Assembly: GCA_029983755.1 (NCBI GenBank)
Contig: JASBYX010000005.1
Coordinates: 1 to 60,503, forward strand
DNA length: 60,503 nucleotides
Origin: Anaerovoracaceae bacterium
GTDB taxonomy: Bacteria; Bacillota; Clostridia; Peptostreptococcales; Anaerovoracaceae
Direction: 5' to 3'
Shown: piece after piece, positions 33,361 through 42,161 of the stretch
How positions within the stretch are numbered: the first letter of the stretch is position 1
How the letters are laid out: each line of letters opens with the position of its first letter
The notes under the pieces: model-generated
Databases searched by the model: none
What the model was told of the DNA's origin: nothing
The model's input: only the letters and a program-made list of their open reading frames with translations
Program-made: the position numbers and the translations under genes

Positions 33361-34398
33361 TTAATCAATTTTTATGCTGATTTCTCCCGTGGTAAGGGAT
33401 TCGATCTGCCTCATCTTGGGACCCTCCATGTATTCCACTACAAGACCGCCATTGTCATCAATATCGATGGCGTTAGCAGAAATCGGATCGGCTCCCGGAT
33501 GAGGAAAAACAGAAATGCGTTTTCCAAGTACATTGGATCTCAGTCTGTAATCCTGCAAGAATTTAGGCCCTGTGTTTCCACCTATTGGAGTTTCAAACAT
33601 TGCGGTTATTGTCTGCTCTCTAGGCTCCAGCTCCTTCAATATTTCCACGGTATTATCGTAGACAAGAGCAGCTAACTTGCTCCTTGAGAAAGTGTTTCTG
33701 GTTTTAGAAATTGCACCTGCGATGTTCTTTATGTCGTCAGGCATGGAGGAAGGATTGAAACAGTTGATACCAATACCTATGAGTATTTTGTCGATTTTCC
33801 CGGTTTCAAGGTTTGCTCCTGCTTCAGTTAAAATTCCGCAGACTTTCTTGTTGCCGATGAAAATATCGTTAACCCATTTAATCTTTGCTTTGACAGGGGC
33901 TATCTCTTCAATGGCTTTGGATACTGCTACGGCAGTTGCAATTGTCACAAAGAGAGCCTTATCTATTGCAAATTTAGGCTTGATACCGATGGTCATGTAG
34001 ATTCCCGTTCCTGCAGGGGAGAAGAACTCTCTACCCATGCGGCCTCGGCCGCTAGTTTGCTTGTTGGCGATTACAAATAGAGGTTTGTCTTCCTTGATTT
34101 CATCAGAGTGGTTGTTTGCAAAGTTGTTGGTGGAATCGATGCTGTCGAACACATAAAGGTTTGCAGGAGATTTTAAATGAGAAAGGATTGAACTCTCAGT
34201 TAGACTGTGGGTTCCGCCCACCAGCTTATAACCAACACGAGGACGACTTTCGATTTCGTAACCGTCTTCTCTGAGCTGTTCTATGGACTTCCACACAGCG
34301 TTTCTGGAAACCCCTAGACGTTTTCCCAGCTCCTGACCGGAGTGATAACCTATGTCTTCTGCCATCAATATATTTAAAACTTTAGTTCTAGTTAACAT
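33361..34398 (-). CDS. birA: Biotin-protein ligase and repressor
   Basis: This 345-residue two-function protein attaches biotin to carboxylases and can repress biotin genes. The N-terminal winged helix (LNILMAEDIGYHSGQELGKRLGVSRNAVWKSIEQLREDG-type region, residues 8-47) marks the group II, DNA-binding form. The catalytic loop reads KQTSGRGRMGREFFS near residue 112, and KIKWVNDIFIGNKKVCGILTE near residue 170. A C-terminal SH3-like domain ends the protein. The start follows AGGGAGG. No biotin synthesis genes are in this window. Confidence 0.96.
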   Translation of the reverse strand: MLTRTKVLNILMAEDIGYHSGQELGKRLGVSRNAVWKSIEQLREDGYEIESRPRVGYKLVGGTHSLTESSILSHLKSPANLYVFDSIDSTNNFANNHSDEIKEDKPLFVIANKQTSGRGRMGREFFSPAGTGIYMTIGIKPKFAIDKALFVTIATAVAVSKAIEEIAPVKAKIKWVNDIFIGNKKVCGILTEAGANLETGKIDKILIGIGINCFNPSSMPDDIKNIAGAISKTRNTFSRSKLAALVYDNTVEILKELEPREQTITAMFETPIGGNTGPKFLQDYRLRSNVLGKRISVFPHPGADPISANAIDIDDNGGLVVEYMEGPKMRQIESLTTGEISIKID

Positions 34399-34582
34399 TT
34401 AATCCTCCCTATGGATAGAAAAACGTAGGATTACTGAAAATTTTCGTTTTTTTTGAGCGGAAACTTTCGAAATGGATTGCTCAAAACAGATATATTTCTC
34501 CTATGATTTTCTTTGATTGTCAACCTAGTATACCATGATAAGTAGACATAAGTAAAGGTTTTAAGTTATTGAGTTTTGTGGT

Positions 34583-34600
34583 ATCATTTAAATAAATGAT
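34583..34600. promoter_or_regulatory. Palindrome upstream of the DUF1934 gene
   Basis: ATCATTTA-AA-TAAATGAT is a perfect 8+2+8 inverted repeat. It is followed at once by AATGATG, so GATAATGAT, half of a Fur-type box, overlaps its right arm. The 265-base space between birA and the next gene otherwise shows only AT-rich DNA. Confidence 0.45.
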
Positions 34601-34663
34601 AATGATGTATTCCTGTAGAAAGGCAAGGGCAGGTAATTGATTTGATAGATTGGAGTGGTAGAT

Positions 34664-35092
34664 ATGAAGAATGTGACACTGAAAATTTCGGGAGGAGAAT
34701 TCGGAATGCCTGAAGACTCCGATGGGAACGTTGAAATAATAACTGAAGGAAAGCTATATAGAAGGAACGGAAAGACTTATCTGTTGTATGATGAATCTCC
34801 ACTTTCAGGTCTGGATGGTTGCATGACAACATTAATTTTGGACGATCATAGAGTGAAGATGAGAAGGACCGGAGATAACAGAAGCACAGATGAGATTGTA
34901 TTTGAGAAAGGCAAACGATACTTTAGCGAGTACGAGACTCCTATGGGCATGATTCCTCTTGAAGTCCTCACCAATCATGTGAACAACAGATTGGATGAGA
35001 ATGGCTACGGAGATGTGGATATTGATTACCACATAAGCCTTGACGGACTCATGGACGGTAGGAACACGATTAAGATAAGCGTTACTGACTAG
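34664..35092 (+). CDS. DUF1934 family beta-barrel protein
   Basis: This 142-residue small soluble protein of the DUF1934 (YwiB-like, calycin-type barrel) family has no assigned function. The family pattern is visible in NVEIITEGKLYRRNGKTYLLYDESPLSGLDG and in FEKGKRYFSEYETPMGMIPLEVLTNHV, ending with the DIDYHISLDG segment. The ATG at 34664 is preferred because GGAG lies eight bases upstream. An in-frame GTG at 34655 falls inside that ribosome site. A hairpin follows. Clostridial relatives often lie next to argS or other housekeeping genes; that is not so here. Confidence 0.8.
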   Translation: MKNVTLKISGGEFGMPEDSDGNVEIITEGKLYRRNGKTYLLYDESPLSGLDGCMTTLILDDHRVKMRRTGDNRSTDEIVFEKGKRYFSEYETPMGMIPLEVLTNHVNNRLDENGYGDVDIDYHISLDGLMDGRNTIKISVTD

Positions 35093-35104
35093 TTAGCAAT
35101 GATT

Positions 35105-35150
35105 CACCCTTTATCTGAGTGTTTGAAAGTTAAAGGGTGTATTTCTATGT
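35105..35150 (+). terminator. Probable terminator after the DUF1934 gene
   Basis: CACCCTTTA (35105-35113) and TAAAGGGTG (35131-35139) form a perfect 9-bp stem. The tail TATTTCTATGT is only moderately T-rich. Confidence 0.6.
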
Positions 35151-35235
35151 AAAAATTAAAATATATTTTTAAAGTCAAGATTAAAATCAAAATTAAAATT
35201 AAATAATCAAGTAAAGGTAAAGGAGAAACAAACAC

Positions 35236-36747
35236 ATGGAAATAGGCTTTGACCCCCAAAAGTATCTTGAAATGCAGTCAAACCACATCTTGGAAAGAAT
35301 TAAGTCGGGAGACAGCGAGAGGCTGTACCTGGAATTTGGTGGAAAACTTGTCCACGACAAACACGCCATGAGAGTGTTACCGGGATTTGACGAGAATGCT
35401 AAGATCAAGCTTCTTGCAAACCTCAAAGATCAGGCTGAAGTTATCATCTGCATATATGCAGGAGATATAATGACTAATAAGACGAGACAGGACTTCGGAA
35501 TCACATATGATCTGGAGGTTCTAAGACTGATCGACACATTCAGGAAGTACGACTTATCCATAAATAGCGTAGTGGTAACAAGATACGAAGATGCTCCATC
35601 TGTAAACATGTTCATTGCGAAGCTGGAGCGAAGGGGAATCAAAACCTACAAGCACACATTTACCAAAGGGTATCCTACAGATGTTGAAATCATAGTAAGC
35701 GAGGAAGGTTACGGGGCAAATCCATACATTGAAGTGGAGAAGCCTCTCGTTGTGGTTACAGGCCCCGGTGGAGGAAGCGGCAAGCTGGCGACTTGCCTAT
35801 CTCAGCTCTATCATGAAGAAATAAGGGGCAGAAAGGTCAGATATGCAAAGTTTGAGACCTTCCCTGTGTGGAACCTACCCTTAAAGCACCCTGTTAACAT
35901 CGCCTATGAGGCAGCTACCGCTGACCTCAAAGATGTAAACATGATAGACCCATTCCATTTAGAAGCCTACGGGGAGATGACTGTAAACTACAACAGGGAC
36001 GTTGAAGTATTCCCGGTGGTCAAGAGAATCATAGAGGAAATTACCCAGAAGCCATCTGAATACAAATCTCCTACAGATATGGGGGTAAACATGGCAGGAT
36101 ATGCCATCACTGATGATGAAATATGCAGGGAAGCGGCTTGCCAGGAAATAATCAGGAGGTATTTGATCGCTAAGTGTGACTACAAGAAGGGAAAGATAAG
36201 CGAGTCTTCCCTGGAGAGATCCCAGCTTCTCATGAATGAGGTGGGAAGAACTGTAGAGGACAGAGTCGTCGTTAAGCCGGCAAGGGAATATATGGAATTT
36301 AAGAGGCAGTCCGACGAGAGATATGAGAACGTTGTAGTTATGGCTCTTCAGCTGCCAAACGGAGACATAGTTACAGGACGAAGCTCAAGGCGAATGGTGG
36401 CAGCTGCCGCCGCTATTTTGAACGCTATCAAGAAGCTGTGCCACATGCACGATGATGCTTTGTTGATAACACCTCAGGTTCTGTCTACAATTCAAAAGTT
36501 GAAAACTGAGACCCTGGGTTACGATCGAACCTCTCTGAATTTAGAGGAGGTACTCATGGCTCTTACGATTTCAGGGACTCAGAACCCGGAGGCGAGAAAA
36601 GCTGCAGAAAAGCTTGGAGAGCTCAGTGGACTAAGGGCTCATTGTACGGCGATTTTGAGCGATAACGATGAGCAGACTCTAAAGGCATTGGGAATAGATG
36701 CAACCTGTGATCCTGAATACATGACTACAAACCTATACAATAACTAA
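35236..36747 (+). CDS. DUF1846 family protein
   Basis: This 503-residue cytosolic protein belongs to the DUF1846 family, conserved in many Firmicutes and of unknown function. The N-terminus MEIGFDPQKYLEMQSNHILERI is characteristic. A glycine-rich GPGGGSGKLATCLSQLYHE near residue 176 looks like a nucleotide-binding loop. Other conserved blocks are KFETFPVWNLPLKHPVN and SPTDMGVNMAGYAI. Length is normal. The start follows AAGGAG after an AT-rich stretch of short ATTAAAAT-type repeats. A CLC-type protein follows 19 bases later, probably in the same transcript. Enzymatic activity is likely but not demonstrable here. Confidence 0.85.
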   Translation: MEIGFDPQKYLEMQSNHILERIKSGDSERLYLEFGGKLVHDKHAMRVLPGFDENAKIKLLANLKDQAEVIICIYAGDIMTNKTRQDFGITYDLEVLRLIDTFRKYDLSINSVVVTRYEDAPSVNMFIAKLERRGIKTYKHTFTKGYPTDVEIIVSEEGYGANPYIEVEKPLVVVTGPGGGSGKLATCLSQLYHEEIRGRKVRYAKFETFPVWNLPLKHPVNIAYEAATADLKDVNMIDPFHLEAYGEMTVNYNRDVEVFPVVKRIIEEITQKPSEYKSPTDMGVNMAGYAITDDEICREAACQEIIRRYLIAKCDYKKGKISESSLERSQLLMNEVGRTVEDRVVVKPAREYMEFKRQSDERYENVVVMALQLPNGDIVTGRSSRRMVAAAAAILNAIKKLCHMHDDALLITPQVLSTIQKLKTETLGYDRTSLNLEEVLMALTISGTQNPEARKAAEKLGELSGLRAHCTAILSDNDEQTLKALGIDATCDPEYMTTNLYNN

Positions 36748-36766
36748 GATTTTTTTAAGGAAGAGA

Positions 36767-38407
36767 ATGAGCAAGAACAAAACCGCATTTCAGCTGGAAA
36801 GATTCAAGAAGATGAGACATAAGATGACTCTCCAGGGAGTGGTAGTAGGCCTTTTGACAGGTATCGTCGTAGGCCTTTTTCGTCTTGCCATAGAAAAAGT
36901 TGAGGCGTGGAGGGGGAGCATTTTGCTGCCCATGATTAGCCAGGGAAAGATATTCATTCTGATTGGAATCATCGGTGTGATTGCGTTTTTTGTATATCTC
37001 ATGGCTAAATGGCAGCCGTTGGCATCAGGAAGTGGAATTCCTCAGGTGAAAGCAGAACTCAGGGGTCAGATCAAACAACCTGTATACAGGCTCCTAGCAT
37101 CAAAATTTATCGGTGCGGTGCTGGCGATCGGGGCGGGCCTTTCAATTGGTAGAGAGGGGCCGTCAATACAGCTGGGGGCTCTTGTGGGGAAGGGGTTTTC
37201 CAGGTTAACCAAACAGTTGCCTGTGGAAGAAAAGATGCTCCTGACCTGCGGTGCCGGTGCAGGGCTTGCAGGCGCTTTTTGTGCACCTTTTTCCGGTGCG
37301 GTTTTTGCCCTTGAAGAACTTCACAAGAACTTCTCAGTTGAGGTTCTCGTTTCCACGATGGCAGCATGTATAAGTGCAAATTTCGTGTCTGCATATATCT
37401 TCGGGCTGGATCCTGTTTTTGACCTAGTGATCCCCCACAGGTTGCCTCTGAGGCTTTACTGGATTCTCCTAATTATGGGGATTATTCTGGGTCTTCTTGG
37501 GAATCTGTATAACAGCTTGATGATGAGGGCTCTCAGCACTTATGATAAACTTCCAAAGCCAGTTGCCATAGGCATAGCTTTTTTTCTGGCACTTTTGGTA
37601 ATGATATTCATGCCTCAGGCCCTCGGTGGTGGACACAGCATCGTTGGAGAAATCGCCCATAGCAATTTCATCCTCCATTGGGGAATATTGGATCACAAAA
37701 TAGCCCTGGGTATAATCGTAAGCTTGGTAATATTCTTTCTTGTAAAGCTGGTATTCTCCGCAATAAGTTTCGGGTCAGGAGTTGCAGGTGGAATATTTCT
37801 TCCGCTACTAGTTTTGGGAGCAATCGTTGGAGGAATATTCGGGGAAGTATTCAACTCCCTGAACGGCAGCAGTGAACTATATATTGCAAATTTCGTAATA
37901 TTCGGGATGGTAGGAATGTTCTCTGCCATCGTCGGAGCGCCGGCAACGGGGATAATTCTTATCACGGAGATGACGGGGGATTTACAAAACTTCTTTCCTC
38001 TTGTAATAGTGGGACTTGTATCTTACATGATAGCTGATTTGACCGGTACATCGCCAATTTACGATTTGCTTTTGGACAGGCTGATGGCAAAAAAGGAAAA
38101 CGGCGGAGAAGAGACAAGCGAAGAGGAGATGGAGTATCAGAGAAGATTGAGAAAGAGAGCCAGCAAAAAAGTTATTTTGGAATCGGACGTCTATCTTGGC
38201 AGTGCTATGGATGGCGAAAAGATATCAAACCTCGAACTTCCACCGGGGTCCCTTGTCATTTCCCTTGTGCGACATGGGAAAGAGATAATCCCAAGCGGAG
38301 AAACCATGGTGAGAGGCGGAGACTATTTGGTTATTTTGTGCGCAGAGGATTATCAGGACGCAGTTGTCGAGCGACTAGACAAGCTGTGCAAAACGGTTTT
38401 GTCATAG
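36767..38407 (+). CDS. CLC-family chloride transporter with C-terminal TrkA-C (RCK) domain
   Basis: This 546-residue membrane protein has the CLC selectivity motifs: GSGIPQVK near residue 88, GREGPSIQ near residue 127 with its gating glutamate present, and GGIFLPLLV near residue 345. The gating glutamate supports a chloride/proton exchanger or gated channel. After about residue 455 a soluble TrkA-C-type ligand-binding domain follows. ClcA of E. coli lacks that domain. The gene is directly upstream of kdpD, so anion movement and potassium uptake are linked in one cluster. Confidence 0.93.
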   Translation: MSKNKTAFQLERFKKMRHKMTLQGVVVGLLTGIVVGLFRLAIEKVEAWRGSILLPMISQGKIFILIGIIGVIAFFVYLMAKWQPLASGSGIPQVKAELRGQIKQPVYRLLASKFIGAVLAIGAGLSIGREGPSIQLGALVGKGFSRLTKQLPVEEKMLLTCGAGAGLAGAFCAPFSGAVFALEELHKNFSVEVLVSTMAACISANFVSAYIFGLDPVFDLVIPHRLPLRLYWILLIMGIILGLLGNLYNSLMMRALSTYDKLPKPVAIGIAFFLALLVMIFMPQALGGGHSIVGEIAHSNFILHWGILDHKIALGIIVSLVIFFLVKLVFSAISFGSGVAGGIFLPLLVLGAIVGGIFGEVFNSLNGSSELYIANFVIFGMVGMFSAIVGAPATGIILITEMTGDLQNFFPLVIVGLVSYMIADLTGTSPIYDLLLDRLMAKKENGGEETSEEEMEYQRRLRKRASKKVILESDVYLGSAMDGEKISNLELPPGSLVISLVRHGKEIIPSGETMVRGGDYLVILCAEDYQDAVVERLDKLCKTVLS

Positions 38408-38436
38408 GAGTTACTACAGGCTCCGCAAGCATTGTG

Positions 38437-38479
38437 GCATATGTTTTGAAGAGGAATAGCATATGTTTGAAGAATATAG
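38437..38479 (+). repeat. Duplicated kdpD start region
   Basis: GCATATGTTTTGAAGAGGAATA (38437-38458) is repeated, with small changes, as GCATATGTTTGAAGAATAT from 38459. The kdpD ATG lies in the second copy. The first copy's ATG meets TGA after one codon, but its GAAGAGG supplies the ribosome site for the true start. Confidence 0.85.
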
Positions 38480-41108
38480 TGATGAATATGAAAAGGGGAA
38501 GCTGAAAGTATTTTTTGGCTATGCAGCGGGGGTTGGAAAAACTTACAGTATGCTTCAGGCTGCTCACAGGGATAAGGACCAAGGGAAGGATGTGGTCGTA
38601 GGCTATATTGAAAGGCATACAAGACCTGATACCTTGGCGCTCTTGTCCGGGCTGGAAAGCATTCCAAATAAAAGGGTGGACTACAGAGGAATCGAGCTTT
38701 CTGAGCTGGATTTGGATGGGGTGCTAAAGAGAAAACCGGAAGTTGTTTTGGTGGATGAGCTTGCTCACACAAATGCTCCCGGGAGCAGGCACAGAAAGAG
38801 ATACCAAGATATTGAGGAGATTTTAAGGCATGGAATCGATGTTTATACGACGGTGAATGTCCAGCATCTTGAATCTCTGAACGACTTAGTTGAATCCATA
38901 ACGAAGATCGCTGTAAGCGAAAGGGTTCCCGATTACGTATTTGATAGGGCTGATAATGTTTCCCTTGTAGACATAGAACCGGATGAGCTTCTCGCGAGGC
39001 TTAAGACCGGTAAAGTGTATGGGAAAGCTCAGGCGGAGAGGGCTATAAATCACTTCTTCACAAAGGATAATCTGGTGGCCCTTAGGGAGATTGCCCTAAG
39101 AAGAACTGCAGATAGACTCAGCAGGCGGTCTGCCGAATCAGGAAACGAAACCGTCTCAAGGGCAGGGGAGCATATTTTGGTTTGCCTTTCAGGATCAAAG
39201 ACAAACGCCAAGGTTATCAGAACAGCCGCAAGGATGGCGGAGGCTTTTCATTCCAGCTTCACCGGCATATATGTGGATGAAGATGAGTTTTCAAACTCGG
39301 CTATTGATGAAAATGAAGATTTTCAAAAAAATATCCGTCTTGCAGAACAGCTCGGTGCACAGATAGTAACAGTGTATGGGGAAGATGCGGCGGAAAAAAT
39401 AGCCAGCTATGCTAAGCTCAAGGGGATAACCAAGATAGTCCTAGGGCGAACCGGCAAGAGAGGGATTTTCAGGCGTAAATCTCTAGCTGACAAAATAAAT
39501 GATCTGTCCGGGGATATAGATGTCTACATCATCCCTGACACAAGTGTTACAGGAAAGTACGATTTTCGCAAGGGGATTAGGAAAGCCTCAAAGGCTGCGG
39601 TTGAACCTACAGATATACTCAAGACCCTATCTGTAATAATTGTTTCTTGTCTGATATGCTTCATATTTGACCAACTTAATTTGAGCGAAGCTAATATAAT
39701 TATTGTCTACATACTGGGAGTTCTCATTACAGCCATTATAACTAGGGGATATGCCTGTGGGCTAGTAGCTTCTCTTGTTAATGTTACCTTGTTTAATCTT
39801 TTCTTTACTGAACCACGATATACCTTAACTGCTTATGACCCTTCCTACCCTATAACATTTCTCTGCATGACTATTTCAAGTATACTGGCCAGCACCTTGG
39901 CAAATAAGGTTAAGAACGAGGCGACGTTATCTGCTCAGAAGGCATACTATCTTGAGATCTTAATGAACAGCAGCAAAAAGTTCAGCGAAGGGAGAGACCA
40001 GGAAGATATAATACAAATCGCAGCGGTACAGATTGCAAGTATTTTGTCACGTCCCGTTGCCTACTCTCTGTACTATCCTGAAGAGGAACTTGATTTTAAG
40101 GTTTATCCTTCGGAACATCAGGAAATTGTTTTGCAGATGGATAGCCATGAGATGGCGGTGGCAACTTGGGTTACGAAGAACAATAAACATGCAGGGGCCA
40201 CAACGGATACTCTGTCGGATGCTGATAATCTTTACCTCTCTGTAAGGTCAAGTCAGGGTGTAATGGGTGTTGTAGCGATTCCCATCAAGAACTACGATGA
40301 ACTTGATAACGAGGAGAAAAACCTGACGATTTCTCTGCTTGATGAGTGTGGGGTGGTTTTGAGCAGGAGAAGACTCAGCGAGGAGAGAAAGGCTATTGAA
40401 ATGGAAACACAGAGGGAGAGGCTCAGGGCGAATTTGCTGAGGGCTATCTCCCATGATCTGAGAACGCCTTTGACGAGCATTTCTGGTAATGCTGTGATGC
40501 TGATGGATAATGGAGATAAGTTTTCTGAGGAGAAGAAGAAAGAGATATATAATTCCATATACGATGATGCCATGTGGCTTGTGGAGCTGACAGAAAATCT
40601 TTTGTCTATAACAAGGATTGAAAATGGAACCATCAACTTGCACATGACTTCTGAACTCATGGAGGATGTCTTTGAGGAAGCTATCGCTCACGTGGATAGA
40701 AAAATCGCTGACTATAACGTGAAGATTGATTTAAAGGATGATTTGCTCATGGGGAGGATGGACGTGAGGCTGATTGTTCAGGTAATTGTGAATCTTCTGA
40801 ATAATGCTATCAAGTATACTCCTAAGGGGACGGATATAACTCTGGCTGCAGAGAAGATTGGGGATAAGCTTTCTGTCACTATTTCTGATAATGGGCCGGG
40901 AATTAGGGATGAATTTAAGGAACATATTTTCGATATGTTTTATTCTGCGGAAATTGGAAGGGCTGATGATAGAAGGGGACTGGGCCTTGGACTAAGCCTT
41001 TGTAAGTCTATACTTCAGGCTCATGGAGAGGATATAATCCTCCTTGATAACTTTCCCCATGGAGCGGCTTTTAGATTTACATTGCCACTGGAGGAAATAA
41101 ATGTTTAA
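38463..41108 (+). CDS. kdpD: Potassium-responsive sensor kinase KdpD
   Basis: This 881-residue sensor kinase controls the Kdp potassium pump. The order is: KdpD domain with Walker A GYAAGVGKTYSML near residue 20, a universal-stress-like domain (about 240-365), four clustered transmembrane helices (about 395-490, DUF4118), a GAF-like region, an H-box AISHDLRTPLTSISG near residue 660, and an HATPase with N-box LLNNAIKYT and NGPGIRDEF. In relatives the N-terminal domain can bind c-di-AMP. The ATG at 38463 follows GAAGAGG in a duplicated segment. It overlaps kdpE by eight bases. Confidence 0.97.
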   Translation: MFEEYSDEYEKGKLKVFFGYAAGVGKTYSMLQAAHRDKDQGKDVVVGYIERHTRPDTLALLSGLESIPNKRVDYRGIELSELDLDGVLKRKPEVVLVDELAHTNAPGSRHRKRYQDIEEILRHGIDVYTTVNVQHLESLNDLVESITKIAVSERVPDYVFDRADNVSLVDIEPDELLARLKTGKVYGKAQAERAINHFFTKDNLVALREIALRRTADRLSRRSAESGNETVSRAGEHILVCLSGSKTNAKVIRTAARMAEAFHSSFTGIYVDEDEFSNSAIDENEDFQKNIRLAEQLGAQIVTVYGEDAAEKIASYAKLKGITKIVLGRTGKRGIFRRKSLADKINDLSGDIDVYIIPDTSVTGKYDFRKGIRKASKAAVEPTDILKTLSVIIVSCLICFIFDQLNLSEANIIIVYILGVLITAIITRGYACGLVASLVNVTLFNLFFTEPRYTLTAYDPSYPITFLCMTISSILASTLANKVKNEATLSAQKAYYLEILMNSSKKFSEGRDQEDIIQIAAVQIASILSRPVAYSLYYPEEELDFKVYPSEHQEIVLQMDSHEMAVATWVTKNNKHAGATTDTLSDADNLYLSVRSSQGVMGVVAIPIKNYDELDNEEKNLTISLLDECGVVLSRRRLSEERKAIEMETQRERLRANLLRAISHDLRTPLTSISGNAVMLMDNGDKFSEEKKKEIYNSIYDDAMWLVELTENLLSITRIENGTINLHMTSELMEDVFEEAIAHVDRKIADYNVKIDLKDDLLMGRMDVRLIVQVIVNLLNNAIKYTPKGTDITLAAEKIGDKLSVTISDNGPGIRDEFKEHIFDMFYSAEIGRADDRRGLGLGLSLCKSILQAHGEDIILLDNFPHGAAFRFTLPLEEINV

Positions 41109-41799
41109 ACCAAAGATATTAGTGATTGAAGATGATCCGGCTATACTAAGCCTTGTGAAGACCACCTTGGAAACTCAGGATTATATGTTTCGAACTGCAA
41201 TGAATGGGAAACAAGGGCTTATGGATATCCTATCGTATAATCCGGATGTTTTGGTGTTAGACTTAGGACTTCCGGATATTTCCGGCATGGAGATTATCGG
41301 CAAAATCAGAGGCTGGAGCAATATGCCTATAATCATCATAAGCGCCAGGAGTGAGGATGAGGATAAGGTTGAGGCTCTGGACGCTGGGGCGGACGACTAT
41401 TTGACAAAGCCCTTTAGTATAGATGAATTCCTTGCAAGGGTGCGTGTTGCCATCAGGCGAGTTAAGACAGAGAATCTCCATGGAGGAGAGGCCTCAAGCA
41501 TATATGAGAACGGCTCTTTGAAAATTGACTATGTTGCCGGATGCGTATATGTGGACGGTGAAGAAATCCATCTGACACCTATGGAGTACAGACTGGTGGA
41601 TCTTTTGTCCAAGAATACGGGGAAGGTCCTTACCCATAACTATATTTTGAGAGAGGTTTGGGGAAGTCAGCTTTCGTCAGACATTCCATCTCTTAGGGTG
41701 TTCATGGCAACTTTGAGGAAGAAGCTGGAGAGGGGAAATCCGGATAATAAATTTATTCAGACTCATGTGGGGATAGGCTACCGAATGATAAGGAAATAG
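41101..41799 (+). CDS. kdpE: Response regulator KdpE
   Basis: This 232-residue OmpR-family regulator is the partner of KdpD. Receiver domain: EDDPAI, phospho-acceptor Asp54 in LDLGLPD, and lysine in TKPFS. The winged-helix DNA-binding domain follows, with LTPMEYRLVDLLSKNTGKVLTHNYI and the terminal GIGYRMI. The start lies within the kdpD stop region. A terminator at 41834-41857 separates it from kdpFABC, so the regulator genes and pump genes are distinct units. Direct repeats at 41927-41956 are its likely target. Confidence 0.97.
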   Translation: MFKPKILVIEDDPAILSLVKTTLETQDYMFRTAMNGKQGLMDILSYNPDVLVLDLGLPDISGMEIIGKIRGWSNMPIIIISARSEDEDKVEALDAGADDYLTKPFSIDEFLARVRVAIRRVKTENLHGGEASSIYENGSLKIDYVAGCVYVDGEEIHLTPMEYRLVDLLSKNTGKVLTHNYILREVWGSQLSSDIPSLRVFMATLRKKLERGNPDNKFIQTHVGIGYRMIRK

Positions 41800-41833
41800 T
41801 TTCCTGAAATCAGGGGGACAAATATACCGTATA

Positions 41834-41857
41834 AACAGGCTTTAGGCCTGTTTTTTT
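41834..41857 (+). terminator. Terminator after kdpE
   Basis: AACAGGC (41834-41840) and GCCTGTT (41846-41852) form a 7-bp stem with a 5-base loop and a run of Ts to 41857. Confidence 0.9.
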
Positions 41858-41926
41858 GTTGCGAAAATCCCCAAAGTAGGAGTATGGGGGGAATGTGCCC
41901 GGGAGCGCATCGAATTTTTATGCAAC

Positions 41927-41956
41927 CTTAATTCAATCTTAATACAATCTTAATGC
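41927..41956 (+). promoter_or_regulatory. Three 11-bp direct repeats: putative KdpE box
   Basis: CTTAATTCAAT, CTTAATACAAT and CTTAATGC follow at exact 11-base steps. An 11-base direct-repeat step is the usual geometry for PhoB/OmpR-family regulators. The repeats lie about 80-110 bases before kdpF and some 40 bases before an extended -10 box, TGATAGAAT (41994-42002). Confidence 0.65.
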
Positions 41957-42037
41957 GCGGAGAGTAACCCTAAGACTGATTTAATTTCAGCAGTGATAGA
42001 ATGCATGTAGATGAGAAGGTAGAAGGAGGTAGAGAAA

Positions 42038-42115
42038 ATGACTGTTTTGTTGATAATCGCAATTTTGCTAGGGGGCTATCTCACATATGTGCTGATTAAC
42101 CCGGACAAATTTTAG
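42038..42115 (+). CDS. kdpF: KdpF small subunit
   Basis: This 25-residue hydrophobic peptide (MTVLLIIAILLGGYLTYVLI then NPDKF) has a single transmembrane helix. It sits immediately upstream of kdpA and follows a near-perfect AGAAGGAGG ribosome site. KdpF of E. coli is 29 residues and stabilises the KdpFABC complex. The NPDKF ending matches the typical NPxKF end of KdpF. Identification rests on position, size and this ending. Confidence 0.9.
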   Translation: MTVLLIIAILLGGYLTYVLINPDKF

Positions 42116-42161
42116 AAACTGGAGACTATTGCTAAAGAGATTTAAAAATAGGAGGACATAA

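Noticed and set aside
34517..34565. BirA operator upstream of birA
   Set aside because: TTGTCAACC and AGGTTTTAAG resemble half-sites, but they are separated by about 31 bases, about twice the usual spacing, and the right half is poor.
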